Shown piece by piece: positions 1-8,061 of a stretch of 11,370 nt of DNA. Both the position numbers and the translations under genes were made by a program. The notes beneath the pieces are model-generated. The model was not told the origin of the DNA and searched no databases. It saw only the letters and a list, made by a program, of their open reading frames with translations. The DNA comes from DATKFM01 sp035544395 (GTDB taxonomy: Bacteria > Pseudomonadota > Alphaproteobacteria > Dongiales > Dongiaceae), in NCBI GenBank assembly GCA_035544395.1, contig DATKFM010000332.1, forward strand, positions 1 to 11,370, read 5' to 3'. Each line of letters begins with the position of its first letter. The stretch's first letter is position 1.

Positions 1-276
1 GACGAGCCGACCACCGGCCTCGATCCCATCATGGGCGACGTGATCAACGAGCTGATCAAGAAATGCGTGCGCGAGCTAGGGGCCACGGCGCTGTCCATCA
101 CCCACGATCTCGCCAGCGCCAGGCGCATCGGCCACCGCATCGCCATGCTGCATGAGGGCAAGATCATCTGGAGCGGCCCTGTTCAGGATGTCGACAGCTC
201 GGCCAATCCCTATGTCGACCAGTTCATCAACGGCCGCGCCGAAGGTCCCATCCGCATGCCCGTGCGGCCGTTGTAG
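1..276 (+). CDS. mlaF: MlaF-type phospholipid ABC transporter ATPase, C-terminal fragment
   Basis: The frame is open from the first base, so the gene begins upstream of the window and only about the last 91 residues are present. They start in the Walker B/D-loop region (DEPTTGLDP), followed by the switch histidine in SITHD at about residues 35-39. The tail (NPYVDQFINGRAEGPI) closely resembles the end of E. coli MlaF (DPRVRQFLDGIADGPV), which separates it from generic ABC ATPases. In the known family, MlaF powers the inner-membrane MlaFEDB complex that moves phospholipids between the two membranes and keeps the outer membrane asymmetric. The permease and substrate-binding partners would lie upstream, out of view. 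The radA start follows 13 bp after the stop, so co-transcription is likely. The Walker A and signature motifs cannot be checked. Confidence 0.85.
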   Translation, partial: DEPTTGLDPIMGDVINELIKKCVRELGATALSITHDLASARRIGHRIAMLHEGKIIWSGPVQDVDSSANPYVDQFINGRAEGPIRMPVRPL

Positions 277-289
277 ACTGCCGGTCGCC

Positions 290-1699
290 ATGGCCAAAGC
301 CGCCACACAATATGTCTGCCAGTCCTGCGGCGCGGTGACGCCACGGTGGAGCGGGAAGTGCGATTCCTGCGGCGCCTGGAATACCATCGTCGAGGAGGCG
401 CGGGCGGACACGACGCCGAAAGGCCTGACCGCCAAGGGCGGCCGCAAGATCGAACTCGTGGACATGGACCGCGCCAGCGCCGACGACGCCATCAGACGCA
501 AGAGCGGCATCGCCGAATTCGATCAGGTGACCGGCGGCGGGCTGGTGCGCGGCTCGGCGATCCTGATCGGCGGCGATCCCGGCATCGGCAAATCGACGCT
601 GTTGCTGCAGGTCTGCGCCGCCATGGGCAAGGATGGCAAGCAGGGCGCGGCGTTGCGCACGGCCTATATTTCCGGCGAAGAGGCGGTCGCGCAGGTGTCA
701 CTGCGAGCGAAGCGGCTGGGGCTCGCAGCGCCGAATGTGCAGCTCGCGGCGGCGACCAATGTGCGCGACATCCTGGCGACACTGGACCGCACCGACGCGC
801 CGGACCTGGTAGTGATCGATTCAATCCAGACCATGTATATCGATAATCTGGATTCGGCGCCGGGCACGGTGGCGCAGGTGCGCAGCTCCGCCAGCGAGCT
901 GATCCGAGTCGCCAAGCGGCGCGGCTTCACGGTGCTGCTGGTCGGCCATGTCACCAAGGAAGGACAGATCGCCGGTCCACGGGTGCTCGAGCATATGGTG
1001 GATACCGTCCTCTATTTCGAAGGCGACCGCGGCCATCAGTTCCGCATCCTCCGCGCCGTGAAGAATCGCTTCGGCCCGACCGACGAGATCGGCGTCTTCG
1101 AGATGACCGACGGCGGCTTGCAGGAAGTGGCCAATCCCTCGGCGCTGTTCCTGGCCGAGCGGCGCGGCAACGTCAGCGGCTCGGCCGTGTTCGCGGGCAT
1201 CGAGGGCACGCGGCCTGTGCTGGTGGAAATCCAGGCGCTGGTGTCGCCCTCCGCCCTGGCCACGCCGCGGCGCGCGGTGGTGGGCTGGGACAGCAGCCGG
1301 CTCAGCATGGTGATCGCCGTGCTGGAGGCGCGCTGCGGCCTGAGCTTCGCCGGCCATGACGTCTACCTGAACATCGCTGGCGGGCTGCGAATCGCCGAAC
1401 CCGCGGCCGACCTGGCGGTGGCCGGCGCCCTGGTTTCGGCGCTATCGAATCTGTCGCTGCCGGCCGATCTCGTCACCTTCGGCGAGGTGGGCCTGGGCGG
1501 CGAGGTGCGGGCCGTGGGCCAGCGGGACCAGCGGATCAAGGAAGCCGCCAAGCTGGGCTTTGCTCGCGCCCTGGTGCCGCCGCGGCGCAAGAAGACCGAC
1601 GCCGCCAATGATACCCTGGAGCTTAAGGAAATCGGCCATCTGCACGATCTCGTTACCTTTTTAGGGGTCGAAACCGTGTCGCGGCGGCGCGGCGCGTGA
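290..1699 (+). CDS. radA: DNA repair protein RadA
   Basis: This 469-residue protein has the full RadA layout. A four-cysteine zinc finger lies near the N terminus (C10, C13, C24, C27, as CxxC pairs). A RecA-like ATPase follows, with Walker A GGDPGIGKST at 94-103 and Walker B LVVIDS at 173-178. The RadA-specific KNRFG motif is at 258-262, and a Lon-protease-like C-terminal domain covers about 350-455. RadA is a DnaB-like helicase that extends strand invasion and processes recombination intermediates. The same frame stays open back to 152, but that extension lies inside mlaF and has no RadA-like sequence. ATG 290 begins MAKAATQYVCQSCG, the usual family start, although the Shine-Dalgarno sequence before it is weak. 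cvpA follows after 39 bp. Confidence 0.96.
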   Translation: MAKAATQYVCQSCGAVTPRWSGKCDSCGAWNTIVEEARADTTPKGLTAKGGRKIELVDMDRASADDAIRRKSGIAEFDQVTGGGLVRGSAILIGGDPGIGKSTLLLQVCAAMGKDGKQGAALRTAYISGEEAVAQVSLRAKRLGLAAPNVQLAAATNVRDILATLDRTDAPDLVVIDSIQTMYIDNLDSAPGTVAQVRSSASELIRVAKRRGFTVLLVGHVTKEGQIAGPRVLEHMVDTVLYFEGDRGHQFRILRAVKNRFGPTDEIGVFEMTDGGLQEVANPSALFLAERRGNVSGSAVFAGIEGTRPVLVEIQALVSPSALATPRRAVVGWDSSRLSMVIAVLEARCGLSFAGHDVYLNIAGGLRIAEPAADLAVAGALVSALSNLSLPADLVTFGEVGLGGEVRAVGQRDQRIKEAAKLGFARALVPPRRKKTDAANDTLELKEIGHLHDLVTFLGVETVSRRRGA

Positions 1700-1738
1700 T
1701 ATGTTGATTCCGCTCATCGGAAGAATGGGGCTCACCAA

Positions 1739-2425
1739 GTGACCTACGTGGATTGGGTTGTCGTCGTCATCATCGTGCTGTCGGCCGGCCTGGCTTGGAT
1801 GCGCGGATTTGTCCGCGAGCTGCTGTCGATCGGCGGTTGGATCGCCGCGGGGGTCGCTACGCTTTTCGGCCTGCCACTGGCGCGGCCGTTCGCGAACGAG
1901 AAGATCAGCGATCCGCTATTTGCCGACATCGCTGCTGGTGTTGTCATTTTCGTCGCCACATTGATCGTCTGCTCGATCATCGGACACTTCATATCGAAAC
2001 GGGTCCAGGGGAGCATGCTGGGGCCTGTGGACCGCACGCTGGGCTTGCTGTTCGGATTGGTCCGCGGCGCGCTGGTGGTTTCCGCCCTGGCGCTGGGCAT
2101 CGACTATTTCTGGCCGCCGCCCACCCTGCCGCCGCCCGACGTCGCCAACGCGATGACGCTGCCGATGGCGACTAAGGGCGCCAATTTGCTGCGTTCGCTG
2201 ATTCCGGCATCGCTTTTGGGCAAGGCGCAGGAGAACGCCGCGGAAGTCGGTGAACAGAGCCAGATGGTCATCTCCGTCGGCCAGGCGGCCGGCCTGTTGC
2301 CGGAGCAACTCATGCCCTCCACCGGGCCGGCGGGAACCAGCGAATCCGCTGGATCGCTCGACGATTCCGGGTATAAGGACGCCGAGCGCACGGACTTGAA
2401 CCGCTTGATCCAAGGAAGCCAATGA
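1739..2425 (+). CDS. cvpA: CvpA family inner-membrane protein
   Basis: This 228-residue protein has four hydrophobic segments at about residues 5-24, 30-49, 62-84 and 101-122, as expected for CvpA. The family is named for E. coli CvpA, needed for colicin V production; its molecular role is not settled, though envelope-stress roles have been reported. After the last membrane segment comes a proline-rich stretch (WPPPTLPPPD, 125-134), a low-complexity linker, and a short conserved-looking end (GYKDAERTDLNRLI, 211-224) that resembles the tail of other alphaproteobacterial CvpA proteins. The start is GTG 1739. An upstream ATG at 1725 is out of frame. The stop overlaps the purF start (ATGA at 2422-2425), so translational coupling is likely, and the cvpA-purF pairing is conserved in proteobacteria. 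Confidence 0.9.
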   Translation: MTYVDWVVVVIIVLSAGLAWMRGFVRELLSIGGWIAAGVATLFGLPLARPFANEKISDPLFADIAAGVVIFVATLIVCSIIGHFISKRVQGSMLGPVDRTLGLLFGLVRGALVVSALALGIDYFWPPPTLPPPDVANAMTLPMATKGANLLRSLIPASLLGKAQENAAEVGEQSQMVISVGQAAGLLPEQLMPSTGPAGTSESAGSLDDSGYKDAERTDLNRLIQGSQ

Positions 2426-3936
2426 CGGATTACCGGAACGCCCCTTCCCGGCCTGTTCCCGACTCCGATTCTGTCTCGATACTGCGCACAAATCCATACG
2501 ATGACGATCACCTCCGCGAAGAATGCGGCGTGTTCGGCATTTATGGTCATCCGGATTCGGCGGCGCATACGGTGTTGGGGCTGCATGCCCTGCAGCATCG
2601 CGGCCAGGAGGCGGCGGGAATTGTCGCGTTCGACGGCCGGCAGTTCAACGCCCACCGCGCCCTGGGCCATGTCGCCGACAATTTCAACAGCGAGAATATT
2701 ATCGAGCGCCTCACGGGCCACGCAGCCATCGGCCATACGCGCTATGCCACCACCGGCGCCACCATCCTGCGCAACGTGCAGCCGCTGTTCGCCGAGCTAG
2801 AGTTCGGTGGCTTTGCCATCGCCCATAACGGAAATCTGACCAACACCGAAACCATCCGCCGCGAACTGGTGAAGCGTGGCTCGCTTTTCCAATCCACCAC
2901 CGATACCGAAGTCATCACCCACCTGATGGCCACCAGCCTGCGCGACAGCCTGATCGACCGGCTGGTCGACGCGCTAAATCGCATCGAGGGCGCCTACTCC
3001 CTGGTGGCGCTGGCAAAGGACATGGTGCTGGGCGTGCGGGATCCCCTGGGCGTGCGGCCGCTGTCCCTGGGCCGCCTGGGCACGGCGAATATCCTGGCGT
3101 CGGAGACCTGCGCCTTCGACATCATCGGCGCGGAATTCGTGCGCGACGTGGAGCCGGGTGAACTGATCGTGCTGGATTCCGGCGGCGTGCACTCGCTGCG
3201 GCCTTTCGCGTCGCTGCCGTCGCGGTTCTGCATTTTCGAGCATATCTACTTCGCCCGCCCTGATAGCGTCATGGAAGGCGCCAGCGTCTATGACACGCGC
3301 AAGCGGATCGGCGCGGAGCTGGCGCGCGAGTCACCGGTCGTCGCCGATGTGGTGATTCCCGTGCCGGATTCCGGCGTGCCGGCGGCTCTGGGCTTCGCCA
3401 ATGAATCAAAGATCCCGTTCGAACTCGGCATCATCCGCAATCACTATGTCGGCCGCACCTTCATCGAACCGTCCGACCATATCCGCCATTTCGGCGTGCG
3501 GCTGAAGCACAACGCCAACCGCGCCCATGTCAGCGGCAAACGCGTGGTGCTGGTGGATGACAGCATCGTGCGCGGCACCACCTCGAAAAAGATCGTCGAG
3601 ATGATGCGCGGCGCCGGCGCCACCGAAGTTCATATGCGCATTTCCAGCCCGCCGACCACCCATTCCTGCTTCTATGGCATCGACACGCCCGAGCGGAAGG
3701 AACTGCTGGCCTCCAGCCACAGCGTCGAGGAGATGGCCAAGCTGATCGGCGTCGACAGCCTCGCCTTCATCTCCATCGATGGCCTCTATCGCGCCATGGG
3801 CGAGGCCAAGCGCGATTCCCGCCAGCCGCAGTTCTGCGATGCCTGCTTCACCGGCGAATATCCGACGGCACTGACCGACCAGAAGACGCCGGCCACGGCG
3901 ACGACGCAGCTCTCGCTGCTGGCAGAGCCGGCGTAG
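2422..3936 (+). CDS. purF: Amidophosphoribosyltransferase (glutamine PRPP amidotransferase)
   Basis: This enzyme catalyses the first committed step of purine synthesis, converting PRPP and glutamine to phosphoribosylamine. The 504-residue protein has an N-terminal Ntn glutaminase domain with nucleophile C35 in EECGVFGI, exposed after removal of a 34-residue propeptide. The C-terminal phosphoribosyltransferase domain carries the PRPP loop VVLVDDSIVRGTT at 375-387. Cysteines 270, 416, 472 and 475 match the four [4Fe-4S] ligands of the Bacillus subtilis enzyme; after subtracting the propeptide the first two become 236 and 382, the B. subtilis numbers. This is therefore the oxygen-sensitive iron-sulfur type, unlike E. 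coli PurF. ATG 2422 has AAGGAAG at 2412-2418 before it. No in-frame ATG lies between it and the catalytic cysteine, so the long propeptide is not a start-calling error. Confidence 0.97.
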   Translation: MTDYRNAPSRPVPDSDSVSILRTNPYDDDHLREECGVFGIYGHPDSAAHTVLGLHALQHRGQEAAGIVAFDGRQFNAHRALGHVADNFNSENIIERLTGHAAIGHTRYATTGATILRNVQPLFAELEFGGFAIAHNGNLTNTETIRRELVKRGSLFQSTTDTEVITHLMATSLRDSLIDRLVDALNRIEGAYSLVALAKDMVLGVRDPLGVRPLSLGRLGTANILASETCAFDIIGAEFVRDVEPGELIVLDSGGVHSLRPFASLPSRFCIFEHIYFARPDSVMEGASVYDTRKRIGAELARESPVVADVVIPVPDSGVPAALGFANESKIPFELGIIRNHYVGRTFIEPSDHIRHFGVRLKHNANRAHVSGKRVVLVDDSIVRGTTSKKIVEMMRGAGATEVHMRISSPPTTHSCFYGIDTPERKELLASSHSVEEMAKLIGVDSLAFISIDGLYRAMGEAKRDSRQPQFCDACFTGEYPTALTDQKTPATATTQLSLLAEPA

Positions 3937-3953
3937 CTCTCGCCCACCACCAG

Positions 3954-4676
3954 ATGTCGACTGAGCCAAAGCGCCTCGCGGGGCGCATTGCCATGATCAC
4001 CGGGGCGTCGCGCGGCATCGGCGCGGCGGTGGCGCGGCGTTTCGCAAAGGAGGGGGCGGAACTGGTGCTGGTGGCGCGAACCGTCGGCGGCCTCGAGGAG
4101 ACCGATGACGCCGTGCGCGCGGCCGGCAGCAAGGCGACGCTGGTGCCGCTGGATCTCCGGGACTTCGACGCCATCGACCGGCTGGGCGCGTCACTCCATG
4201 AGCGGTTCAAGCGGCTGGACGTGCTGGTCGGCAATGCGGCGATGCTCGGCAGCCTGTCGCCCGTGCATCACATTGCGCCCAAGGATTGGCAGCAGACGAT
4301 CGACCTCAACCTGACGGCAAACTGGCGGCTGATGCGCAGCCTGGATCCGCTGCTGCGGCAGTCCGACAGCGGGCGGGCGATTTTCGTGACCGCGGAGGTC
4401 GGGCATTTGCCCAAGCCGTTCTGGGGCGCCTATGCCGCCAGCAAGGCGGGCCTGGAAACGCTGGTGCGGATGTACGCGGCGGAGATCGCGCCGACGTCAA
4501 GTCTGCGCGTCAATCTGATCGATCCCGGCCGCGTGGGGACGGCGCTGCGCAGCCGCGCCTATCCCGGCGAGAAGCGCGAGAACCTGCCGCGGCCCGATGA
4601 CGTGACCGAGCATTTCGTCCGGCTGGCCGAGGCCGCTTGCGACGAACAGGGCGCGCTGGTGGCGATCGGATCATGA
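3954..4676 (+). CDS. SDR family oxidoreductase with altered active site
   Basis: This 240-residue protein is a classical-size short-chain dehydrogenase with a Rossmann fold. The cofactor motif TGASRGIG is at 16-23. The usual NNAG motif appears as GNAA (93-96). The YxxxK pair is Y160/K164 in WGAYAASKAG. The position 13 residues before the tyrosine, where classical SDRs have their catalytic serine, is A147 (VTAEVG); the related E. coli YciK has TSSSVG there. T146 is the nearest hydroxyl side chain. The substrate is unknown. SDRs of this YciK-like kind often follow purF in alphaproteobacteria, but no purine role is established. The gene starts 17 bp after purF without a clear Shine-Dalgarno sequence, and its stop overlaps the next start as ATGA at 4673-4676. 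Confidence 0.9.
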   Translation: MSTEPKRLAGRIAMITGASRGIGAAVARRFAKEGAELVLVARTVGGLEETDDAVRAAGSKATLVPLDLRDFDAIDRLGASLHERFKRLDVLVGNAAMLGSLSPVHHIAPKDWQQTIDLNLTANWRLMRSLDPLLRQSDSGRAIFVTAEVGHLPKPFWGAYAASKAGLETLVRMYAAEIAPTSSLRVNLIDPGRVGTALRSRAYPGEKRENLPRPDDVTEHFVRLAEAACDEQGALVAIGS

Positions 4677-5257
4677 GCGCCATCGGCAAGACCGCCCCTG
4701 CCGAGCTGGAGACGCCGCGCCTTCACCTGCGCGCCTGGAGCGACGACGACCTGCCGGCTTTTGCCGCGATGAATGCCGATTCCGAGGTGATGCGCCATTT
4801 TCCCGAGGCGCTGAGCCGCGACAAGAGCGACCGGCTGGCAACGCGAATCCGCGACAACATGACGAAACATGGCTGGGGCCTGTGGGCAATTGACATCAAA
4901 ACAGGCCCTCACTTCGGCGGATTCGTCGGCCTCGCGATTCCCACTTTCAAGGAGCACTTTACGCCCGCCGTGGAAATTGGCTGGCGCCTGGCGCGGGATT
5001 GCTGGGGTCGCGGATATGCGACGGAGGGCGCCCGTGCCGTCCTGACATTCGCCTTCGGGCGGCTGAATCTGGCGGAGGTCGTGTCTTTCACTGCCGAACG
5101 AAATGAGCGGTCGCGCGCAGTGATGGAACGGTTGGGCATGACGCACAAGCCGGCCGAGGATTTCGAACATCCGATGATCGCCGCAGGCTCGCCGGTGCGC
5201 CGACACGTGCTCTACCGCCTGACGCAGAAGCGCTGGCGGACGAACTTGCCGAAGTAG
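4673..5257 (+). CDS. GNAT family N-acetyltransferase (RimJ/RimL-like)
   Basis: This 194-residue protein has the RimJ/RimL-type GNAT pattern. The N-terminal strand is TPRLHLRAWSDDDLPAF (14-30). The acetyl-CoA pyrophosphate loop is RDCWGRGYATEG (108-119). The C-terminal motif NERSRAVMERLGM lies at 144-156. Members acetylate amino groups of ribosomal proteins, other proteins or small molecules with acetyl-CoA; this target cannot be read from sequence. The frame extends upstream to 4637, but ATG 4673 overlaps the SDR stop (ATGA) and gives the normal family length, so coupled translation from 4673 is the better reading. The gene ends 45 bp from the convergent der gene. There is no poly-T terminator between them. 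Confidence 0.9.
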   Translation: MSAIGKTAPAELETPRLHLRAWSDDDLPAFAAMNADSEVMRHFPEALSRDKSDRLATRIRDNMTKHGWGLWAIDIKTGPHFGGFVGLAIPTFKEHFTPAVEIGWRLARDCWGRGYATEGARAVLTFAFGRLNLAEVVSFTAERNERSRAVMERLGMTHKPAEDFEHPMIAAGSPVRRHVLYRLTQKRWRTNLPK

Positions 5258-5302
5258 ACGGGCGACTAGGGCACCCCAACGATTGTCAGGTTGCGACTGA
5301 AA

Positions 5303-6673
5303 TCAGTCGTCGCCCTTGTCGAACGGATTCTTGCCCTTGCGCAAGTTGAACCGGATAGGAATGCCGGGCAGGCGGAAGCGCTTGCGCATCCCGCCGATCA
5401 GATAGCGCTCGTAGGCTTCCGGCAGATCCGTCGGCTTGCTGGCGAACAGCGAGAAGGTAGGCGGTCGGGTCTTTACCTGGGTCATGTAGCGGATCTTGAG
5501 GCGGCGGCCATCGACCAGCGGCGGCGGATTGGCCTCCAGCATGGCGCCGAGCCAGCGGTTCAGCTCGGCGGTGGGAATGCGCCGGTTCCAGGCTTTGTAG
5601 GATTCAAGCGCCGCATCCAGCAGCTTCGAAAGATTCTGGCCGGTGCGCGCGGAGACGGTGATGACCGGCAGGTCCTTCACCTGGGGCAGGGAAAACTCGA
5701 CGCGCCGCTTCAACATCTTCAGCGCGTCCACTTTGTCCTCGACGCTGTCCCACTTGTTGGCGGCGATGAGAAGGATCCGGCCTTCGTCATGAACCAGCCG
5801 GGCTATCTGCAGGTCCTGCTTCTCCAGCTTGTCGTTGGCGTCGAGCACGAGGATTGCCACATGGGCGAAACGCACGGCGCGCAGGGTGTCGGCGACCGAG
5901 AGCTTCTCCAGCTTCTCCGTGACATTGGCGCGGCGGCGCATGCCGGCGGTGTCGATCAACCGAAGCCGACGGCCCCGATACTCCCATTCGATGGCGATGG
6001 CATCGCGGGTGATGCCGGGCTCCGGGCCGGTGAGCAGCCGGTCCTCGCCGATCAGCCGATTGATGAGCGTTGATTTGCCGACATTGGGCCGGCCGACAAT
6101 CGCAAGCTGGATCGGTCCAGTCTCCGCTTCTTCGTCCTGTTCACCGGCTTCGGTTTCTTCCGCCTCGGCGGAAGCAGGTTCGCGCAGATGGGCCGCGACC
6201 CCATCATAGAGATCGCCGAATCCTTCGCCATGCTCGGCAGAGATGGCAATGGGTTCACCCAGGCCGAGGCCGTAGGCCTCGGCGATTCCCGCCGCACCCG
6301 GCTTGCCCTCGCTCTTGTTGGCCAGCAGCAGCAGCGGCCGGCCTTGCTTGCGCAGCCAGCGGGCGAAACTTTGATCGGCCGGGGTCACGCCCTCGCGGGC
6401 ATCGACGACGAACAGCACGAGATCGGCTTCCTGCGCGGCCTTTTCCGTCTGGGCGCGCATGCGCGCGGCCAGGCTGGCATCACGCACGTCCTCGAAACCG
6501 GCGGTGTCGATCACCTCGAAACGGAGATCGCCCAACCGGCCCGACCCGATCCGCCGGTCGCGGGTGACGCCCGGCCGGTCGTCGACCAGCGCCAGCTTCT
6601 GTCCCACCAAGCGGTTGAACAGGGTGGATTTGCCGACATTGGGACGGCCGACGATGGCGACAGTGAAGGTCAT
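5303..6673 (-). CDS. der: Ribosome biogenesis GTPase Der (EngA)
   Basis: This 456-residue protein has the diagnostic tandem pair of GTPase domains. In domain 1, G1 is GRPNVGKS (9-16), G3 is DTAG (56-59) and G4 is NKSE (119-122). In domain 2, G1 is GRPNVGKS (194-201), G3 is DTAG (241-244) and G4 is NKWD (306-309). An acidic, Glu-rich linker lies at about 165-187. The C-terminal KH-like domain (about 365-456) ends in the family signature IPIRFNLRKGKNPF. Der is essential for maturation of the 50S ribosomal subunit. The first G4 has Glu where NKxD is canonical, which I believe is common in alphaproteobacterial Der. The gene is third in the order yfgM-bamB-der, 58 bp after bamB, with GAGAAA before the ATG as a modest Shine-Dalgarno sequence. 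Confidence 0.97.
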   Translation of the reverse strand: MTFTVAIVGRPNVGKSTLFNRLVGQKLALVDDRPGVTRDRRIGSGRLGDLRFEVIDTAGFEDVRDASLAARMRAQTEKAAQEADLVLFVVDAREGVTPADQSFARWLRKQGRPLLLLANKSEGKPGAAGIAEAYGLGLGEPIAISAEHGEGFGDLYDGVAAHLREPASAEAEETEAGEQDEEAETGPIQLAIVGRPNVGKSTLINRLIGEDRLLTGPEPGITRDAIAIEWEYRGRRLRLIDTAGMRRRANVTEKLEKLSVADTLRAVRFAHVAILVLDANDKLEKQDLQIARLVHDEGRILLIAANKWDSVEDKVDALKMLKRRVEFSLPQVKDLPVITVSARTGQNLSKLLDAALESYKAWNRRIPTAELNRWLGAMLEANPPPLVDGRRLKIRYMTQVKTRPPTFSLFASKPTDLPEAYERYLIGGMRKRFRLPGIPIRFNLRKGKNPFDKGDD

Positions 6674-6731
6674 GATTTCTCGCCAGTGGCTGACAACGCG
6701 GCACCGAAAGCGGCGCCACGGACGGCAGCTT

Positions 6732-8054
6732 CTAACGCAGCGCCGTCAGCACGGCGTCGTCGGACAGGATATAGACCGTGTTGTTAGCGACCACTGGCGG
6801 CACGAAGGTCTTCGAGCGCAGGGTGATGCGGCCGAGTATTTCGCCAGTGTAAGGTGATACGGAGAACGCCTCGCCGTTCGAACCCGTGACAATCAGCCGG
6901 TCGCCGACCAGCGACGGGCCGTTCCATTGAATTACGCCATCCTTGTCCTCTTCATCGACGAAGCGTGGCAGCGGCTGGATCCAGCGCACGCGGCCGTCGT
7001 CGCGCGTCAGACAGACGAGCTCGGAATCCGTGGTCATGACATAGATAAAATCGCCGGCGACCCAGGGGGTCTGATTGCTGCCAATGCTGACGGTCCAGAG
7101 ACGGCCGCCGCGGTTGATATCGAAGGCGGCCATGTTGCCGCTATTGCTGACCGCGAATAGCTGGCCGCGGTCCGCCACGGGCATGCCGCGGATATCGGCC
7201 AGTGTGGCAATCGCATCGCCACGCGCGATACCGGCCAGATTGTCGCCCCAGAGCACACGGCCGGTCTCGGCCTTCAGCGCAACAAGTTCGCCCGAGGAGA
7301 ATCCCGCGATCACGGTATCGCCCATCACGGCGGGGGCCGCGCCGCCGAGCAGGCCCGCATCCTCGATCACGCCGGAATATGACCAGAGCCGGCGGCCATC
7401 ATCGGCCGCCAGGGCGAAGAGCTGATTGTCGACGGTGACAGCGAAGACCCGGCCGCCGCTGGCCGTCGGCGGCGTGCGCATCGGCGCCGGCAATTGCGAG
7501 CGCCAGAGTTCGGCGCCAGTGGCGGGATCGAGTGCAAAGACAAGGCCGAATGGCGTGGTGACGAAAAGCCGGTCTTCGTCATAGGCAAGACCACCGCCGA
7601 ACAGACCATCGCGTTCCTCGTCCGGGGTCAGGTCGACGCGCCAAGTCTCGCCGCCGCCGCCTGCATCCCGGGCGCTAACAGTTGAACCGGCATCCATGGC
7701 GAAGAGCTTTCCGTCGGCAACGATCGGCTGCGCCATGACAACGGAGTCGCTGCCGGCCGCGGAGCCGATATCGGCGGTCCAGGCCGGGTTGAGGGTTTCG
7801 GGCGCCGCCAGGTGATACATCGCGTGGGTCGAGTAGCCGCCGCTCTGCGGCCATGCTGTATTGGCGTAGGGCTCCGGCAAGCGCACCCGCAAGTCGGAGA
7901 TCCCGGAGTCCGGCACCAGGCTGCGATTGAGCTTCATCACGGAGATTCGTTCGCCAGGCAGCGGCGGGCCTTCCCTCTCGCCGAAGAACGTATCGCAGCC
8001 GGTCAACAGCAACAGCGCCAGCATCAACGCCGCGAATTGGAACGAGGACCGCAT
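6732..8054 (-). CDS. bamB: Outer membrane protein assembly lipoprotein BamB (PQQ-like beta-propeller)
   Basis: This 440-residue protein starts with a lipoprotein signal peptide: a charged N terminus, a hydrophobic core (8-17) and lipobox LLTGC with lipidated C20. The rest is a beta-propeller with repeated docking motifs such as FALDPATGAELWRSQL (173-188), FALAADDGRRLW (213-224), VALKAETGRVLW (258-269), AAFDINRGGRLW (309-320) and VCLTRDDGRVRW (347-358), in keeping with the eight-bladed BamB fold. BamB supports the BAM complex that inserts beta-barrel proteins into the outer membrane. The position between a YfgM-like gene and der matches E. coli and confirms the call over a PQQ-dependent dehydrogenase. 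The residue after the lipid cysteine is Asp. The upstream gene ends 7 bp before this ATG, so the two are co-transcribed. Confidence 0.93.
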   Translation of the reverse strand: MRSSFQFAALMLALLLLTGCDTFFGEREGPPLPGERISVMKLNRSLVPDSGISDLRVRLPEPYANTAWPQSGGYSTHAMYHLAAPETLNPAWTADIGSAAGSDSVVMAQPIVADGKLFAMDAGSTVSARDAGGGGETWRVDLTPDEERDGLFGGGLAYDEDRLFVTTPFGLVFALDPATGAELWRSQLPAPMRTPPTASGGRVFAVTVDNQLFALAADDGRRLWSYSGVIEDAGLLGGAAPAVMGDTVIAGFSSGELVALKAETGRVLWGDNLAGIARGDAIATLADIRGMPVADRGQLFAVSNSGNMAAFDINRGGRLWTVSIGSNQTPWVAGDFIYVMTTDSELVCLTRDDGRVRWIQPLPRFVDEEDKDGVIQWNGPSLVGDRLIVTGSNGEAFSVSPYTGEILGRITLRSKTFVPPVVANNTVYILSDDAVLTALR

Positions 8055-8061
8055 GAACGTT

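Noticed and set aside
152..289. A 46-residue N-terminal extension of RadA
   Set aside because: It overlaps mlaF in another frame, is Ser/Pro/Arg-rich shadow sequence, and ATG 290 gives the normal RadA start.
1..5257. A mobile or defence island among the left-hand genes
   Set aside because: All genes are recognised housekeeping families in conserved order, with no transposase, integrase, direct repeats or shift in base composition.
5291..6787. Two long plus-strand frames opposite der
   Set aside because: They mirror the der coding sequence and have no domain pattern of their own.
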